Part shown: positions 19,145 to 28,092 of the stretch, piece after piece | How the letters are laid out: each line of letters begins with the position of its first letter | How positions within the stretch are numbered: position 1 is the stretch's first letter | Assembly: GCA_027489175.1 (NCBI GenBank) | Contig: JAIYAE010000027.1 | Coordinates: forward strand, 121,475 to 185,474 | Length of the DNA: 64,000 nt | Reading direction: 5' to 3' | Source of the DNA: Rhodobacter sp. | GTDB lineage: Bacteria; Pseudomonadota; Alphaproteobacteria; Rhodobacterales; Rhodobacteraceae | Position numbers and translations under genes: made by a program | Notes under the pieces: model-generated | Told to the model about the DNA's origin: nothing | The model's input: the letters and a program-made list of their open reading frames with translations, nothing else | The model's database searches: none

Positions 19145-19965
19145 CGGCCTTTGCCCCAGCTTGCCGAGGCATATTGCCGGGTGAAAAACTCGGCCATCAG
19201 GCCGACAAGCAGACAGCCCAGCATCACGTAGACCGGATGTTCGATCGACGTATAGCGTGGCTGATAATTCAGGAACATGAAGCCCCGGCCCTGATCAATC
19301 GTGTGAAACAGCGGGTTCCAGTCGAACATCGCCCGCATTTCGGGCTTGGCGTTGTTGGCCACCAGCATCTTGCCGGACGCAATCATGTTGATACGCATGA
19401 TGATGGTGGTCAGGATCCCCATAAGTTCCGGCTGCCAGGGTTTGGCGGACAAAAGCACCATCCCGATGCCCACGCCCGTCAACCAAGACAGAAGGAACAT
19501 GCCCAGCACGCCCACCGGCTGATCAATGCTGATCGGGGTGATCAGCGCGTGATAGCTGAACAGGATCACCGCTGCCGCCAAGACCTGCTGATACAGCGAC
19601 GCCAGCGCCGCCCCGAGGATGGAAATGATCGGGTTCATCGGCGCGTGCATCATCATGGATGAGGTGGGGCCGTCCGCCCCGGCCACGGCCCCGATGGCCT
19701 TCACATGGGTCATGAACATGAAGACACCGGACATGACATACAGCATGAAATCGCCCCGGATCGCGATGCGCCGCAAGCCAAGGAACGAAAACAGGAAGTA
19801 CATGATCGCCAGCATCAGCAGCGACTGCACGATGGACATGACAAGGCCCAGCACCGCATTGCCATTGGACTTGCGCAGGTTGCGGACGGCAACGTGGAAC
19901 ACCAGCTCCATCGTCTGGAACGCGGTGCCGAAACTGGAACGGTTGCGCCTTTGGTACCGGAACAT
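19141..19965 (-). CDS. ABC-2 type polysaccharide-export-like permease, without its ATPase
   Basis: This 274-residue membrane protein has about six hydrophobic segments (LGLVMSIVQSLLMLAIMYFL; LYVMSGVFMFM; LGAALASLYQQVLAAAVILF; VGVLGMFLLSWLTGVGIGMVLL; YVMLGCLLVGLMAEFF). It resembles KpsM/RfbD-type ABC-2 permeases (PLFHTIDQGRGFMFLNYQP). No ATP-binding gene adjoins it. It is divergent from the cysQ-kdsB-galU glycan module and overlaps the SH3 gene by 4 bases. A role in surface glycan export is plausible but unproven; the ATPase may be elsewhere. Confidence 0.75.
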   Translation of the reverse strand: MFRYQRRNRSSFGTAFQTMELVFHVAVRNLRKSNGNAVLGLVMSIVQSLLMLAIMYFLFSFLGLRRIAIRGDFMLYVMSGVFMFMTHVKAIGAVAGADGPTSSMMMHAPMNPIISILGAALASLYQQVLAAAVILFSYHALITPISIDQPVGVLGMFLLSWLTGVGIGMVLLSAKPWQPELMGILTTIIMRINMIASGKMLVANNAKPEMRAMFDWNPLFHTIDQGRGFMFLNYQPRYTSIEHPVYVMLGCLLVGLMAEFFTRQYASASWGKGR

Positions 19966-20083
19966 CTGCTTAACCCCGACAGGTTCGGCACCCTAAGCAG
20001 GGAAAACTTGCCGTTCCGTTAGCGCCGCAGGATAAGGGCGCGCGAACAGATGTTCAATTGCCTTGGTTTCGACAGGAGACGTG

Positions 20084-20875
20084 ATGGATCTCGCCCGACT
20101 TCAGCCCCTCATGCGCCGCCTTGCGCTGGACGCGGGCGACCGCATCATGGAGGTCTACACCGGCCCCGATTTCGAGGTGCGGGCCAAGGGCGATGCCAGC
20201 CCCGTGACCGAAGCGGATGAGGCGGCAGATGCGGTAATCTCGGCCGGGCTGCGGGCCGCCTTCCCGGACGTGCCCCTGATCACCGAAGAACAGGCCGACA
20301 GCCACGCCCTGACCGCCCGTAGTTTCCTGATCGTCGATCCCCTGGATGGCACCAAGGAATTCGTCCAGCGCCGCGGCGATTTCACCGTGAACATCGCCTA
20401 TGTGGAAAACGGCGTGCCCGTGGCGGGCGTGGTCTATGCCCCGGCCAAGGGGCGGCTTTTCTACACCCTCGCCAGCGGTGGCGCGGTGGAGGAGGCCGGC
20501 CCCTTCGACAAGGAAACCCCCGGCCCCACGAAAGCTTTGCGCGTCGCCACCCCCGACAATGCCGCGCTGATGGTCGTCGCCTCCAAATCCCACCGCGATC
20601 AGGCGACGGATGACTATATCAGCCACTATTCCGTGCGTGACATGACCAGCGCAGGTTCCAGCCTGAAGTTCTGCCTGGTGGCAACCGGTGAGGCTGACCT
20701 TTACCCCCGCCTCGGTCGCACGATGGAATGGGACACCGCCGCCGGAGATGCCGTCCTGCGCGGGGCGGGCGGGCATGTGGTGCGGTTTGATGACCATACC
20801 CCCCTCGCCTATGGCAAGCCCGGCTGGGACAACCCGTTCTTCATCGCCTATGCGCCCGGGGTCACCCTCAAATGA
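20084..20875 (+). CDS. cysQ: 3'(2'),5'-bisphosphate nucleotidase CysQ
   Basis: This 263-residue Mg-dependent phosphatase of the inositol monophosphatase fold converts PAP (the by-product of PAPS-using enzymes) to AMP. Metal-site motifs are ITEEQ and the DPLDGTKEFV signature, with the C-terminal motif MEWDTAAGDAVLRGAGG. The start ATG 20084 follows ACAGGAGACGTG. It overlaps kdsB by ATGA and is upstream of a sulfotransferase gene in the same run, which would generate PAP. Confidence 0.93.
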   Translation: MDLARLQPLMRRLALDAGDRIMEVYTGPDFEVRAKGDASPVTEADEAADAVISAGLRAAFPDVPLITEEQADSHALTARSFLIVDPLDGTKEFVQRRGDFTVNIAYVENGVPVAGVVYAPAKGRLFYTLASGGAVEEAGPFDKETPGPTKALRVATPDNAALMVVASKSHRDQATDDYISHYSVRDMTSAGSSLKFCLVATGEADLYPRLGRTMEWDTAAGDAVLRGAGGHVVRFDDHTPLAYGKPGWDNPFFIAYAPGVTLK

Positions 20876-21672
20876 CCACCCTCATCGCGATCCCCGCCCG
20901 CTATGCCTCCACCCGCTATCCCGGCAAGCCACTCGTCACACTCAAAGGCCCCGATGGCGCCAAAACCCTGATCCGCCGCAGCTGGGAGGCGGCGATGGCG
21001 GTGCAAGGCATCGACCGCGTCGTCGTCGCCACCGATGACACCCGCATCGCCGACCACGCAGGCGCCTTCGGGGCCGAAGTGGTGATGACCTCTTCCGACG
21101 CCCGCAACGGCACCGAACGCTGCGCTGAGGTTGCAACCCTGCTGCCCGGCTTCGATGTGATCGTGAACCTGCAAGGCGATGCCCCCCTGACCCCCGCCTG
21201 GTTTGTCGAGGATCTGGTCAAGGGCCTGACCGCCGACCCCGCCGCCGACATCGCCACGCCCGTCCTGCGCTGTGATGGCCGCGCCGTGGCGGGCTTTCTG
21301 GCCGACCGCCGCGCAGGCCGCGTGGGCGGCACCACGGCGGTCTTCGGGGCGGGGGGCCGGGCGCTCTACTTCTCCAAGGAAGTCATCCCCTACACCGGGC
21401 AGGACTACGCCCCCGACGCTGCCACCCCCGTTTTCCACCATGTTGGCGTCTACGCCTACCGCCCCGCCGCCCTTGCAACCTACCCCGCCTGGCCCATCGG
21501 CCCGCTTGAAACGCTGGAAGGGCTGGAGCAGTTGCGTTTCCTGGAAAACGGCCGCACCGTCCTTTGCGTCGAAGTCGAGGCAAAGGGCCGCGCCTTCTGG
21601 GAGCTGAACAACCCCAGCGACGTGGCAGTCATCGAAGATATGCTGCTGAATGCACCGGATTTGATGCAGTAG
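20872..21672 (+). CDS. kdsB: 3-deoxy-manno-octulosonate cytidylyltransferase
   Basis: This 266-residue enzyme activates Kdo as CMP-Kdo for LPS inner-core synthesis. Matches include IPARYASTRYPGKPL, VVVATDD, SSDARNGTERCAEV and HHVGVYAYRPAAL. The usual QGDEP nucleotide/metal motif reads QGDAP here, and the protein is slightly longer than the E. coli form. A related CMP-sugar synthetase is possible, but Kdo is the best reading given kdsD and lptABC nearby. Overlaps cysQ by 4 bases. Confidence 0.88.
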   Translation: MTTLIAIPARYASTRYPGKPLVTLKGPDGAKTLIRRSWEAAMAVQGIDRVVVATDDTRIADHAGAFGAEVVMTSSDARNGTERCAEVATLLPGFDVIVNLQGDAPLTPAWFVEDLVKGLTADPAADIATPVLRCDGRAVAGFLADRRAGRVGGTTAVFGAGGRALYFSKEVIPYTGQDYAPDAATPVFHHVGVYAYRPAALATYPAWPIGPLETLEGLEQLRFLENGRTVLCVEVEAKGRAFWELNNPSDVAVIEDMLLNAPDLMQ

Positions 21673-21845
21673 AACCCGATTTCGCCAACTGTTCACCGCA
21701 AAGAAACTTTTTCCGTGCATCCAAAATCAGATGCGTGCAAATTACGAATATTGCCGCGTGACCGCCCGGATAAGGTCAGATTCCGCAGCGATCAGACGAC
21801 ACCGGGTCGATGGGGCGACACCGGCTGTCAGAAATGGAATGTGGG

Positions 21846-22742
21846 ATGAGAACCAAGAAGATCACCAAGGCCGTTTTTCCCGTGGCCGGTCTTGGCACGC
21901 GCTTCCTGCCCGCCACCAAGTCGATCCCGAAAGAGATCATGACGCTGGTCGACCGCCCGCTGATTCAATATGCGATTGATGAAGCGCGGGCCGCCGGGAT
22001 CAAGGAATTCATCTTCGTGACCTCGCGCGGGAAATCCGCGCTGGAAGATTACTTCGACCACGCCCCCGAACTGGAATCCGAACTGCGCCGCAAGGGCAAG
22101 ACTGACCTGCTGGAGGTTCTCAAAGACACCAACATGGACAGCGGTGCCATCGCCTACCTGCGGCAGAACCGGCCGCTGGGCCTTGGCCATGCCGTCTGGT
22201 GCGCGCGGCGGCTGATCGGGGATGAGCCTTTCGCCGTCCTCTTGCCTGATGACGTGATCTCGGCCGAACGCCCCTGCCTGCAACAGATGGTTGAGGCGCA
22301 TGCCGAAACCGGCGGCTGCATGGTCGCCGCGATGGAAGTGACACCCTCGCGCACCTCGTCCTACGGGGTGCTGGACGTGGGTGAGGACATGGGCTCGATC
22401 GTGCGCGTCAAGGGCATGGTCGAAAAGCCGAAGCCCGAAGATGCGCCGTCAAACCTTGCCGTCATCGGCCGCTATATCCTTACGGCCAAGGTGCTGACCA
22501 ACCTCAACCGGATGAAGCAGGGCGCTGGCGGCGAAATCCAGTTGACCGATGCCATCGCCGAAGAGACCGGGTCGAAATCCGGCGTCTTCGGCCTGCGCTT
22601 CCGGGGCCAGCGCTATGACTGCGGCTCGAAGATCGGGTTCCTGCAGGCAACGGTCGCCTTCGGCCTTTCCCGCCCTGAATTCAGTGCCGAGTTTGAAGAG
22701 TTTCTGCACGAGCTGATGGCCATGCAGAAAGCGGCGCAGTAA
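21846..22742 (+). CDS. galU: UTP-glucose-1-phosphate uridylyltransferase
   Basis: This 298-residue enzyme makes UDP-glucose, the donor for glucans and LPS sugars. It shows KAVFPVAGLGTRFLPATKSIPKEI, FAVLLPDD, GVLDVGEDMG, VEKPKPEDAPSNLAVIGRYIL and GGEIQLTDAI. The ATG at 21846 (MRTKKITKAVF) is chosen over one 36 bases upstream because it matches the family start. A 173-base gap before it, with no gene, probably carries a promoter I cannot identify confidently. Confidence 0.95.
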   Translation: MRTKKITKAVFPVAGLGTRFLPATKSIPKEIMTLVDRPLIQYAIDEARAAGIKEFIFVTSRGKSALEDYFDHAPELESELRRKGKTDLLEVLKDTNMDSGAIAYLRQNRPLGLGHAVWCARRLIGDEPFAVLLPDDVISAERPCLQQMVEAHAETGGCMVAAMEVTPSRTSSYGVLDVGEDMGSIVRVKGMVEKPKPEDAPSNLAVIGRYILTAKVLTNLNRMKQGAGGEIQLTDAIAEETGSKSGVFGLRFRGQRYDCGSKIGFLQATVAFGLSRPEFSAEFEEFLHELMAMQKAAQ

Positions 22743-22744
22743 AC

Positions 22745-23866
22745 TTGGACTCCCGCGCGGCGCAACCTGGGGGGCCGCCCATTTCCCACCCGCGCCAGGC
22801 TGATACCCCAAAGGCCTACCCGATCGGCACGCTGCCTGACCCCGCCCGCGGCCCGTGGGCACTGTGGCAGGCCTTTCGGCTCCGCACCCGCCGCCAGATG
22901 CTGTTGGCCCGCGCCATCCGCCGCCGCACCCAGCTGACGCCCGCTACGGACCGCACGGCGAACATCGCGGCCGGCGACGTGCTGTGCTTTCTCTGCCTGC
23001 GGAATGAGGCGCAGCGCCTGCCCTTCCTTCTGGCCCACAACCGCCGCCTTGGCGTGCGCCACTTTCTTGTGGTGGACAATGGCAGCACCGACGGCACTCT
23101 TGCCTTGCTGCGCGATCAACCAGATGTCTCGGTCTGGCAGACCGGGGCCAGCTACAAGGCCGCGCGCTTTGGAATGGACTGGCTGACCTGGCTGATGCTG
23201 CGGCATGGGCATGCGCATTGGTGCCTGACGCTTGATGCCGATGAGGTGCTGATCTACCCCTATTGGCAGACAAGGCCCCTGCAAGCCTTGACCGGCTGGC
23301 TTGATGGCCAGGGGCGCACGTCCTTTGGCGCGCTGACCGTGGACATCTATCCCAAAGGGCCGGTGTCAGCGGCGGGGCACCGCCCCGGCGACAACCCGGT
23401 GGATCATCTGCCGTTCTTTGACGCGGGCAATTATCAGGTGCAGGTCCAGCCCCGGATGGGCAACCTCTGGATTCAAGGGGGGGCACGGGCGCGGGCCTTC
23501 TTTGCGCAGACCCCGCGCCGCGCGCCAACGCTGAACAAGACCCCGCTGGTGCGTTGGCACTGGCGCTATGCCTATGTCAATTCGACCCACGCCGTCCTGC
23601 CGCCGCACCTGAACCGCGTCTATGACACCGAAGGCGGAGAGCTGACCTCTGGCGTCCTGCTGCACACCAAGTTCCTGCCCGAAATCATCACCCGCTCGGC
23701 CGAGGAAAAGACCCGTGGCGAACATTTCGCCGATGGCGCGCAATACGCCGCCTACTACGACCGCCTGACCGAGGATCCGACGCTGCATTGCGCCGCCTCG
23801 ACCCGCTACACCGGCTGGCGGCAGCTTGAGGCGCTGGGCCTTCTGTCGCGCGGGGGCTGGATCTGA
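22745..23866 (+). CDS. Glycosyltransferase family 2-like protein (paralogue 1)
   Basis: This 373-residue cytosolic transferase has an N-terminal glycosyltransferase fold: NEAQRLPFLLAHNRRLGV, then FLVVDNGSTDGT, LTLDADEVLIYPYWQTRPL with a D-x-D-like DADE metal site. The C-terminal half has NLWIQGGARARAFF, NKTPLVRW and WRQLEALGLLSRGGWI. It starts at TTG 22745, two bases after galU, so coupled translation is likely; the first 50 residues are poorly conserved and a later start cannot be excluded. It is paralogous to the next gene. Donor and acceptor are unknown. Confidence 0.75.
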   Translation: MDSRAAQPGGPPISHPRQADTPKAYPIGTLPDPARGPWALWQAFRLRTRRQMLLARAIRRRTQLTPATDRTANIAAGDVLCFLCLRNEAQRLPFLLAHNRRLGVRHFLVVDNGSTDGTLALLRDQPDVSVWQTGASYKAARFGMDWLTWLMLRHGHAHWCLTLDADEVLIYPYWQTRPLQALTGWLDGQGRTSFGALTVDIYPKGPVSAAGHRPGDNPVDHLPFFDAGNYQVQVQPRMGNLWIQGGARARAFFAQTPRRAPTLNKTPLVRWHWRYAYVNSTHAVLPPHLNRVYDTEGGELTSGVLLHTKFLPEIITRSAEEKTRGEHFADGAQYAAYYDRLTEDPTLHCAASTRYTGWRQLEALGLLSRGGWI

Positions 23867-23897
23867 TGGCCGGTCGGGCAAACCTCGGGTGGTCAGC

Positions 23898-24908
23898 ATG
23901 GGCGTGATGTCCGCCTACAAGCTGCGCTTGCGGCGTCAGTATCTTCTGGCCCGCGCCTACCGCCGGGGCAGCCAGCTGACCAGGGCCACCAACCGCATGG
24001 CGGGTCTGCGTGGGCAGCCGATCCTTCTGTTTTCAACCATGCGCAACGAACGGGTGCGCCTGCCCTATTTCCTCGATTACTACCGCAAGCTGGGGGTTGA
24101 TCACTTCCTGATCGTCGACAACGCCTCGACCGACGGAACGCAGGACTACCTTGCCGATCAGGCCGATGTATCCTTGTGGTCCACCAATGCGGGCTACAAG
24201 CAGTCACGCTTCGGGATGGACTGGATGATGCACCTTCTGCGCCGCCATGGCGCGGGGAACTGGTGCCTGACCGTGGATGTCGATGAATTCCTGGTCTACC
24301 CCTTCTGCGAAACCCGCCCCCTGCGCGCCCTGACCGACTGGCTGGACAGCGCCGGCACCCGCAGCTTTTCGGCGATGATCCTGGACATGTATCCCAAGGG
24401 CGCGATGCACGAGCAGCCCTACCGCGAAGGGCAGAACCCCTTCGACATCGCCCAGTATTTCGACAGCGGCAATTACACGATCAGCCGCAACCCCACCTTC
24501 CGCAACCTCTGGATCCAGGGTGGCCCCCGCGCCCGCGTCTTCTTTGCCGACCGCCCGAAGAAGGCCCCGGCAATGAACAAGATCCCGCTGGTCAAGTGGG
24601 ACCCGTCTTACGCCTACATCAGCTCTACCCACATGATGCTGCCGCGCGGGTTGAACCTCGTCTACGAAACCGGCGGGGGTGAGAAGCCGTCTGGCTGCCT
24701 TCTCCACGCCAAGTTCCTCGATACCTTCGCGCTGAAGGCCGAAGAGGAATTGCAGCGCGGCCAGCACTACGCCCAAAGCCACGAATACCGCGCCTACCGC
24801 GAAGGCATCGCCCAGGAACGCGATCTGTGGTGCAATTGGAGCGAGAAGTATATCAACTGGCGTCAGCTGGAAATTCTGGGGCTGATGTCGAAAGGAAACT
24901 GGGCGTGA
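23898..24908 (+). CDS. Glycosyltransferase family 2-like protein (paralogue 2)
   Basis: A 336-residue transferase closely similar to its upstream neighbour over its whole length: NERVRLPYFLDYYRKLGV, LIVDNASTDGTQDYL, LTVDVDEFLVYPFCETRPLR, NLWIQGGPRARVFF and WRQLEILGLMSKGNWA. The DVDE motif is the probable metal site. The start ATG 23898 gives alignment with the paralogue. The stop TGA overlaps the next start as GTGA. It probably arose by tandem duplication and now uses a different acceptor or donor. Confidence 0.8.
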   Translation: MGVMSAYKLRLRRQYLLARAYRRGSQLTRATNRMAGLRGQPILLFSTMRNERVRLPYFLDYYRKLGVDHFLIVDNASTDGTQDYLADQADVSLWSTNAGYKQSRFGMDWMMHLLRRHGAGNWCLTVDVDEFLVYPFCETRPLRALTDWLDSAGTRSFSAMILDMYPKGAMHEQPYREGQNPFDIAQYFDSGNYTISRNPTFRNLWIQGGPRARVFFADRPKKAPAMNKIPLVKWDPSYAYISSTHMMLPRGLNLVYETGGGEKPSGCLLHAKFLDTFALKAEEELQRGQHYAQSHEYRAYREGIAQERDLWCNWSEKYINWRQLEILGLMSKGNWA

Positions 24909-26602
24909 CCGTCGGCATTGTCATGCTGTGCCACACCGCGCTGCACCGGGCCGCGCAAGTTGCCCGGCATTGGGCCACGCAGGACTGCCCGGTCGTGATC
25001 CACCTTGACCGCCGCGTCGCCGAGGGTGACCGCGCCCAGCTTGCCGCCGCCCTGGCCGATCTGCCCGATATCCGCTTTTCCGCCCGCATCGCCTGTGACT
25101 GGGGCACGTTCAGCCTGGTCCAGGCCTCGATCACCGCCGCCACCCAGATGCTGCGCGATTTTCCGGGCGTCGGGCATGTCTACCTTGCCTCCGGGTCTTG
25201 CCTGCCGATCCGTCCGGTGGCGGAACTGCAGGCCCATCTGGCGGCCCACCCCACGACCGATTTCATCGAAAGCGTCACCACCGCCGATGTCGGCTGGACG
25301 GTGGGCGGGCTGAACAAGGAACGCTTCACCCTGCGCTTTCCATTCTCGTGGAAAAAGCAGCGCCGGCTCTTTGATGGCTATGTCGCCCTGCAACGCCGCC
25401 TTGGCGTCTCGCGCAAGATCCCCGATGGCATCGTCCCGCACTTGGGCAGTCAGTGGTGGTGCCTCACCCGCACCTCCCTGCAGGCGATCCTGTCGCACCC
25501 TGACCGCGCCCGGAATGACCGCTACTTCCGCCACGTCTGGATTCCCGACGAAAGCTATTTCCAGACCCTGATCCGCCAAGTCTCGTCCCGCGTCGAAAGC
25601 CGGTCTCTCACCCTGTCGAAGTTCGATTTCCAGGGCCGCCCGCATGTGTTTTACGACGATCACCTCCACCTGCTGCGCAGGACCGATGCCTTTGTCGCCC
25701 GCAAGATCTGGCCGCAGGCGGACCTTTTGTATGACACCTACCTGTCCCCCACCGCCGACCATGCCCCAAGGCTTGAGCCGACGCCCGGCAAGATCGACCG
25801 CCTGTTTGCCAAGGCGGTTGAGCGGCGGCTGAAGGGTCGCCCCGGCCTTTACATGCAAAGCCGCTTTCCGACGAAGGCGCGCGGCGGCAACCGCTCTGCC
25901 GCGCCTTATGGCGTGTTCGAAGGCTTTGCCGATCTTTTCCCCGACTTTCACCAATGGCTCGCCCGGGTGGCCGATGCGCGGGTGCATGGCCACCTTTTCG
26001 CCCCGGACCGCGTGCAGTTCGCCGGGGATGAGAGGGTGTTCAAGGGCGGCCTCTCGGACAGCGCCGCCTTGCGCGACTACAACCCCCGCAGCTTTCTGAC
26101 CAACCTGATCTGGAACAGCCGCGGCGAACGGCAGTGCTTTCAGTTCGGCCCGGGTGACGCGCAAGAGATTGCCCCCTTCCTTGCGGGCGATCCCAATGCC
26201 AGCATCATGATCGTCTCAGGCGCGTTCGTGATCCCGCTTTGGCAATCCGGCCTTCCCTTCGCCGAGATCAGGGCCGAAGCCGCCCGCCTGCAAAAGGTTG
26301 AGGCTGACTTCATCGAGCTTCTGAACGCCCCCGACACAAAGGCCCGCATCCATGTCTGGACGCTGGCCGACCTTGTCGAAGACCGGGTAGAGCCGTTGCA
26401 GCAGATTGTAGACGGGCTGAACCCCCGCGCGCCGCACCGGATGACCGAACTGCCGCAGATGGTGGATCTGACCGGCTTTAGCGCCTTCCTGCAGGAATTG
26501 CGCAATCAGGGCATGCAGCCCGTTCTGATGGGCGATGTGCCCGATACTACGGGCCAGCCCGGCGCTGACCGTGGCCTGTCGCGTCCGCAACTGGCCAAGT
26601 AA
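24905..26602 (+). CDS. Core-2/I-branching type glycosyltransferase with C-terminal extension
   Basis: A 565-residue protein beginning GTG 24905 (VTVGIVMLCHTALHRAAQVARH), overlapping the preceding stop as GTGA. The first ~320 residues match the core-2/I-branching (GT14) transferase fold: VIHLDRRV, VYLASGSCLPIRPVAEL, GSQWWCLTRTSL and WIPDESYFQTLI. The last ~220 residues (YNPRSFLTNLIWNSRGERQCF onward) look like the extra domain seen in Rhodobacteraceae homologues, function unknown. Probably adds a GlcNAc- or xylose-like branch to a surface glycan. Confidence 0.75.
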   Translation: MTVGIVMLCHTALHRAAQVARHWATQDCPVVIHLDRRVAEGDRAQLAAALADLPDIRFSARIACDWGTFSLVQASITAATQMLRDFPGVGHVYLASGSCLPIRPVAELQAHLAAHPTTDFIESVTTADVGWTVGGLNKERFTLRFPFSWKKQRRLFDGYVALQRRLGVSRKIPDGIVPHLGSQWWCLTRTSLQAILSHPDRARNDRYFRHVWIPDESYFQTLIRQVSSRVESRSLTLSKFDFQGRPHVFYDDHLHLLRRTDAFVARKIWPQADLLYDTYLSPTADHAPRLEPTPGKIDRLFAKAVERRLKGRPGLYMQSRFPTKARGGNRSAAPYGVFEGFADLFPDFHQWLARVADARVHGHLFAPDRVQFAGDERVFKGGLSDSAALRDYNPRSFLTNLIWNSRGERQCFQFGPGDAQEIAPFLAGDPNASIMIVSGAFVIPLWQSGLPFAEIRAEAARLQKVEADFIELLNAPDTKARIHVWTLADLVEDRVEPLQQIVDGLNPRAPHRMTELPQMVDLTGFSAFLQELRNQGMQPVLMGDVPDTTGQPGADRGLSRPQLAK

Positions 26603-26605
26603 CCC

Positions 26606-28000
26606 ATGGCAGGCCCTTTCCACAGCTTTGTCCTTTTCGCGGAAATGCGCACCGGGTCCAATTTTCTTGAGGCGAACCTGAACGCGCTGCCCGGCGTGGT
26701 CAGCTATGGTGAGGTGTTCAACCCCCATTTCATCGGCAAGAAAGACCAGGTGGAACTGTTCGGGATCACCCTCGCCGACCGTGAGGCGAACCCCAAACCG
26801 CTTCTCCGCAAACTCCGGCAAGAAACTGAAGGCCTGTCAGGCTTTCGCTATTTCCACGACCATGACCCCCGCGTGCTGGATCTGGTGATGGCTGACCCGG
26901 CCTGCGCCAAGATCATCCTGACCCGCAACCCGCTAGACAGCTACGTCAGCTGGAAAATCGCCCGTGCCACCGGCCAATGGAAACTGACCGACGCCCGCCG
27001 CCTGAAATCCGCCAAGGCCAGCTTTGACGCCGCCGAATTTCACGCCCATCTGGCCACCCTGCAAGAATTTCAGCTGCAGCTTCTGACAGCGCTGCAGACC
27101 AGCGGGCAGACGGCGTTTTACCTGGACTATGAAGACCTCGCCTCGGTTGAGGTGCTGAATGGGCTGGCAGCCTTTCTGGGGGTTGAAGGGCGGCTGAAGG
27201 CGCTGGATGACACGCTGAAAAAGCAAAACCCCGAACCGGTTGAGGCGAAGCTGGAAAATCCGCAGGCCTTGGCCGATGCCTTACCCGGATTTGATGTCTT
27301 CGCCCTGAACCGCACCCCGAATTTTGAGCCCCGCCGCCCCCCCGCCATTCCCACGGCGGTTGCGGCAGCCTCGGCCCCCCTTCTGTACTTCCCCGTCCGC
27401 TCTGGCCCGCCCGGCGTGCAGGACTGGTTGGCAGGTTTCGGCGGTCTGGTTGAGGGGTTTGAACAGAAAACCCTCCGCCAGTGGAAGCGCACGAACCCCG
27501 GCCACCGCAGCTTTACCGTGGTCCGCCATCCCCTTTTGCGCGCGCATGTGGCGTTTCGGGAAAAGATCGTCTCGGGCCAGTTGGCCGACCACCGCCGTAT
27601 CCTTATCCGCGCCTACAAGGCCGTGCTGCCCGATCCCGGCCAGCCTTTCCCGGATATTGCGGCCGAGCGTGCGGCTTTCCTCGTCTTCCTGCACTATGCG
27701 CGGCTGGCCACCTCGGGCCAGACCGGCCAGCGGGTGGATCCGAACTGGGCTAGCCAAAGTGCCATTGTACAAGGCTTTGCCGGGTTTCAGCCGCTGGACT
27801 TGGTGATCCGCGAAGACCGTCTTGCCGAAGGCCTGGCCTTCCTTGCGGCCGAAGTGGGCATGACTGCGCCGCCGGTGCCCGCAAAAGACCCTGCAGACGA
27901 TGCCTTGGCCGCCATCCATGACGCCGCTCTGGAAACCGCCGCGGCCGAGGCTTACGCCCGCGACTACATGGGATTCGGCTTCGGCCCATGGCGGGCCTGA
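26606..28000 (+). CDS. Sulfotransferase, two-part
   Basis: This 464-residue protein's N-terminal half is a PAPS-dependent sulfotransferase: FAEMRTGSNFLEANL is the 5'-phosphosulfate loop and LTRNPLDSYVSWKIA the 3'-phosphate site. The C-terminal half (about 255-464) has its own RSFTVVRHPLLRAHVAFREK, like the 3'-phosphate motif of the Sulfotransfer_2 group, but I see no matching phosphosulfate loop. It is thus either a fusion or a degenerate repeat. It lies 3 bases after the branching transferase, ending the module. Substrate unknown, probably a surface glycan. Confidence 0.78.
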   Translation: MAGPFHSFVLFAEMRTGSNFLEANLNALPGVVSYGEVFNPHFIGKKDQVELFGITLADREANPKPLLRKLRQETEGLSGFRYFHDHDPRVLDLVMADPACAKIILTRNPLDSYVSWKIARATGQWKLTDARRLKSAKASFDAAEFHAHLATLQEFQLQLLTALQTSGQTAFYLDYEDLASVEVLNGLAAFLGVEGRLKALDDTLKKQNPEPVEAKLENPQALADALPGFDVFALNRTPNFEPRRPPAIPTAVAAASAPLLYFPVRSGPPGVQDWLAGFGGLVEGFEQKTLRQWKRTNPGHRSFTVVRHPLLRAHVAFREKIVSGQLADHRRILIRAYKAVLPDPGQPFPDIAAERAAFLVFLHYARLATSGQTGQRVDPNWASQSAIVQGFAGFQPLDLVIREDRLAEGLAFLAAEVGMTAPPVPAKDPADDALAAIHDAALETAAAEAYARDYMGFGFGPWRA

Positions 28001-28038
28001 CAGGCGGTCAAGCGTTAACGAATTCTGAAATCTGAATC

Positions 28039-28087
28039 GCAAGCCATTGATTTTGCTTGCTCAGCCAAAGTGTCCACGCGCGGACAC
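28039..28087. terminator. Two hairpins between convergent sulfotransferase and ptsN
   Basis: GCAAGC (28039-28044) pairs with GCTTGC (28055-28060), and GTGTCC (28070-28075) with GGACAC (28082-28087). Neither has a long T-run, but their position between converging genes suggests transcript ends. Confidence 0.45.
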
Positions 28088-28092
28088 CAGCC

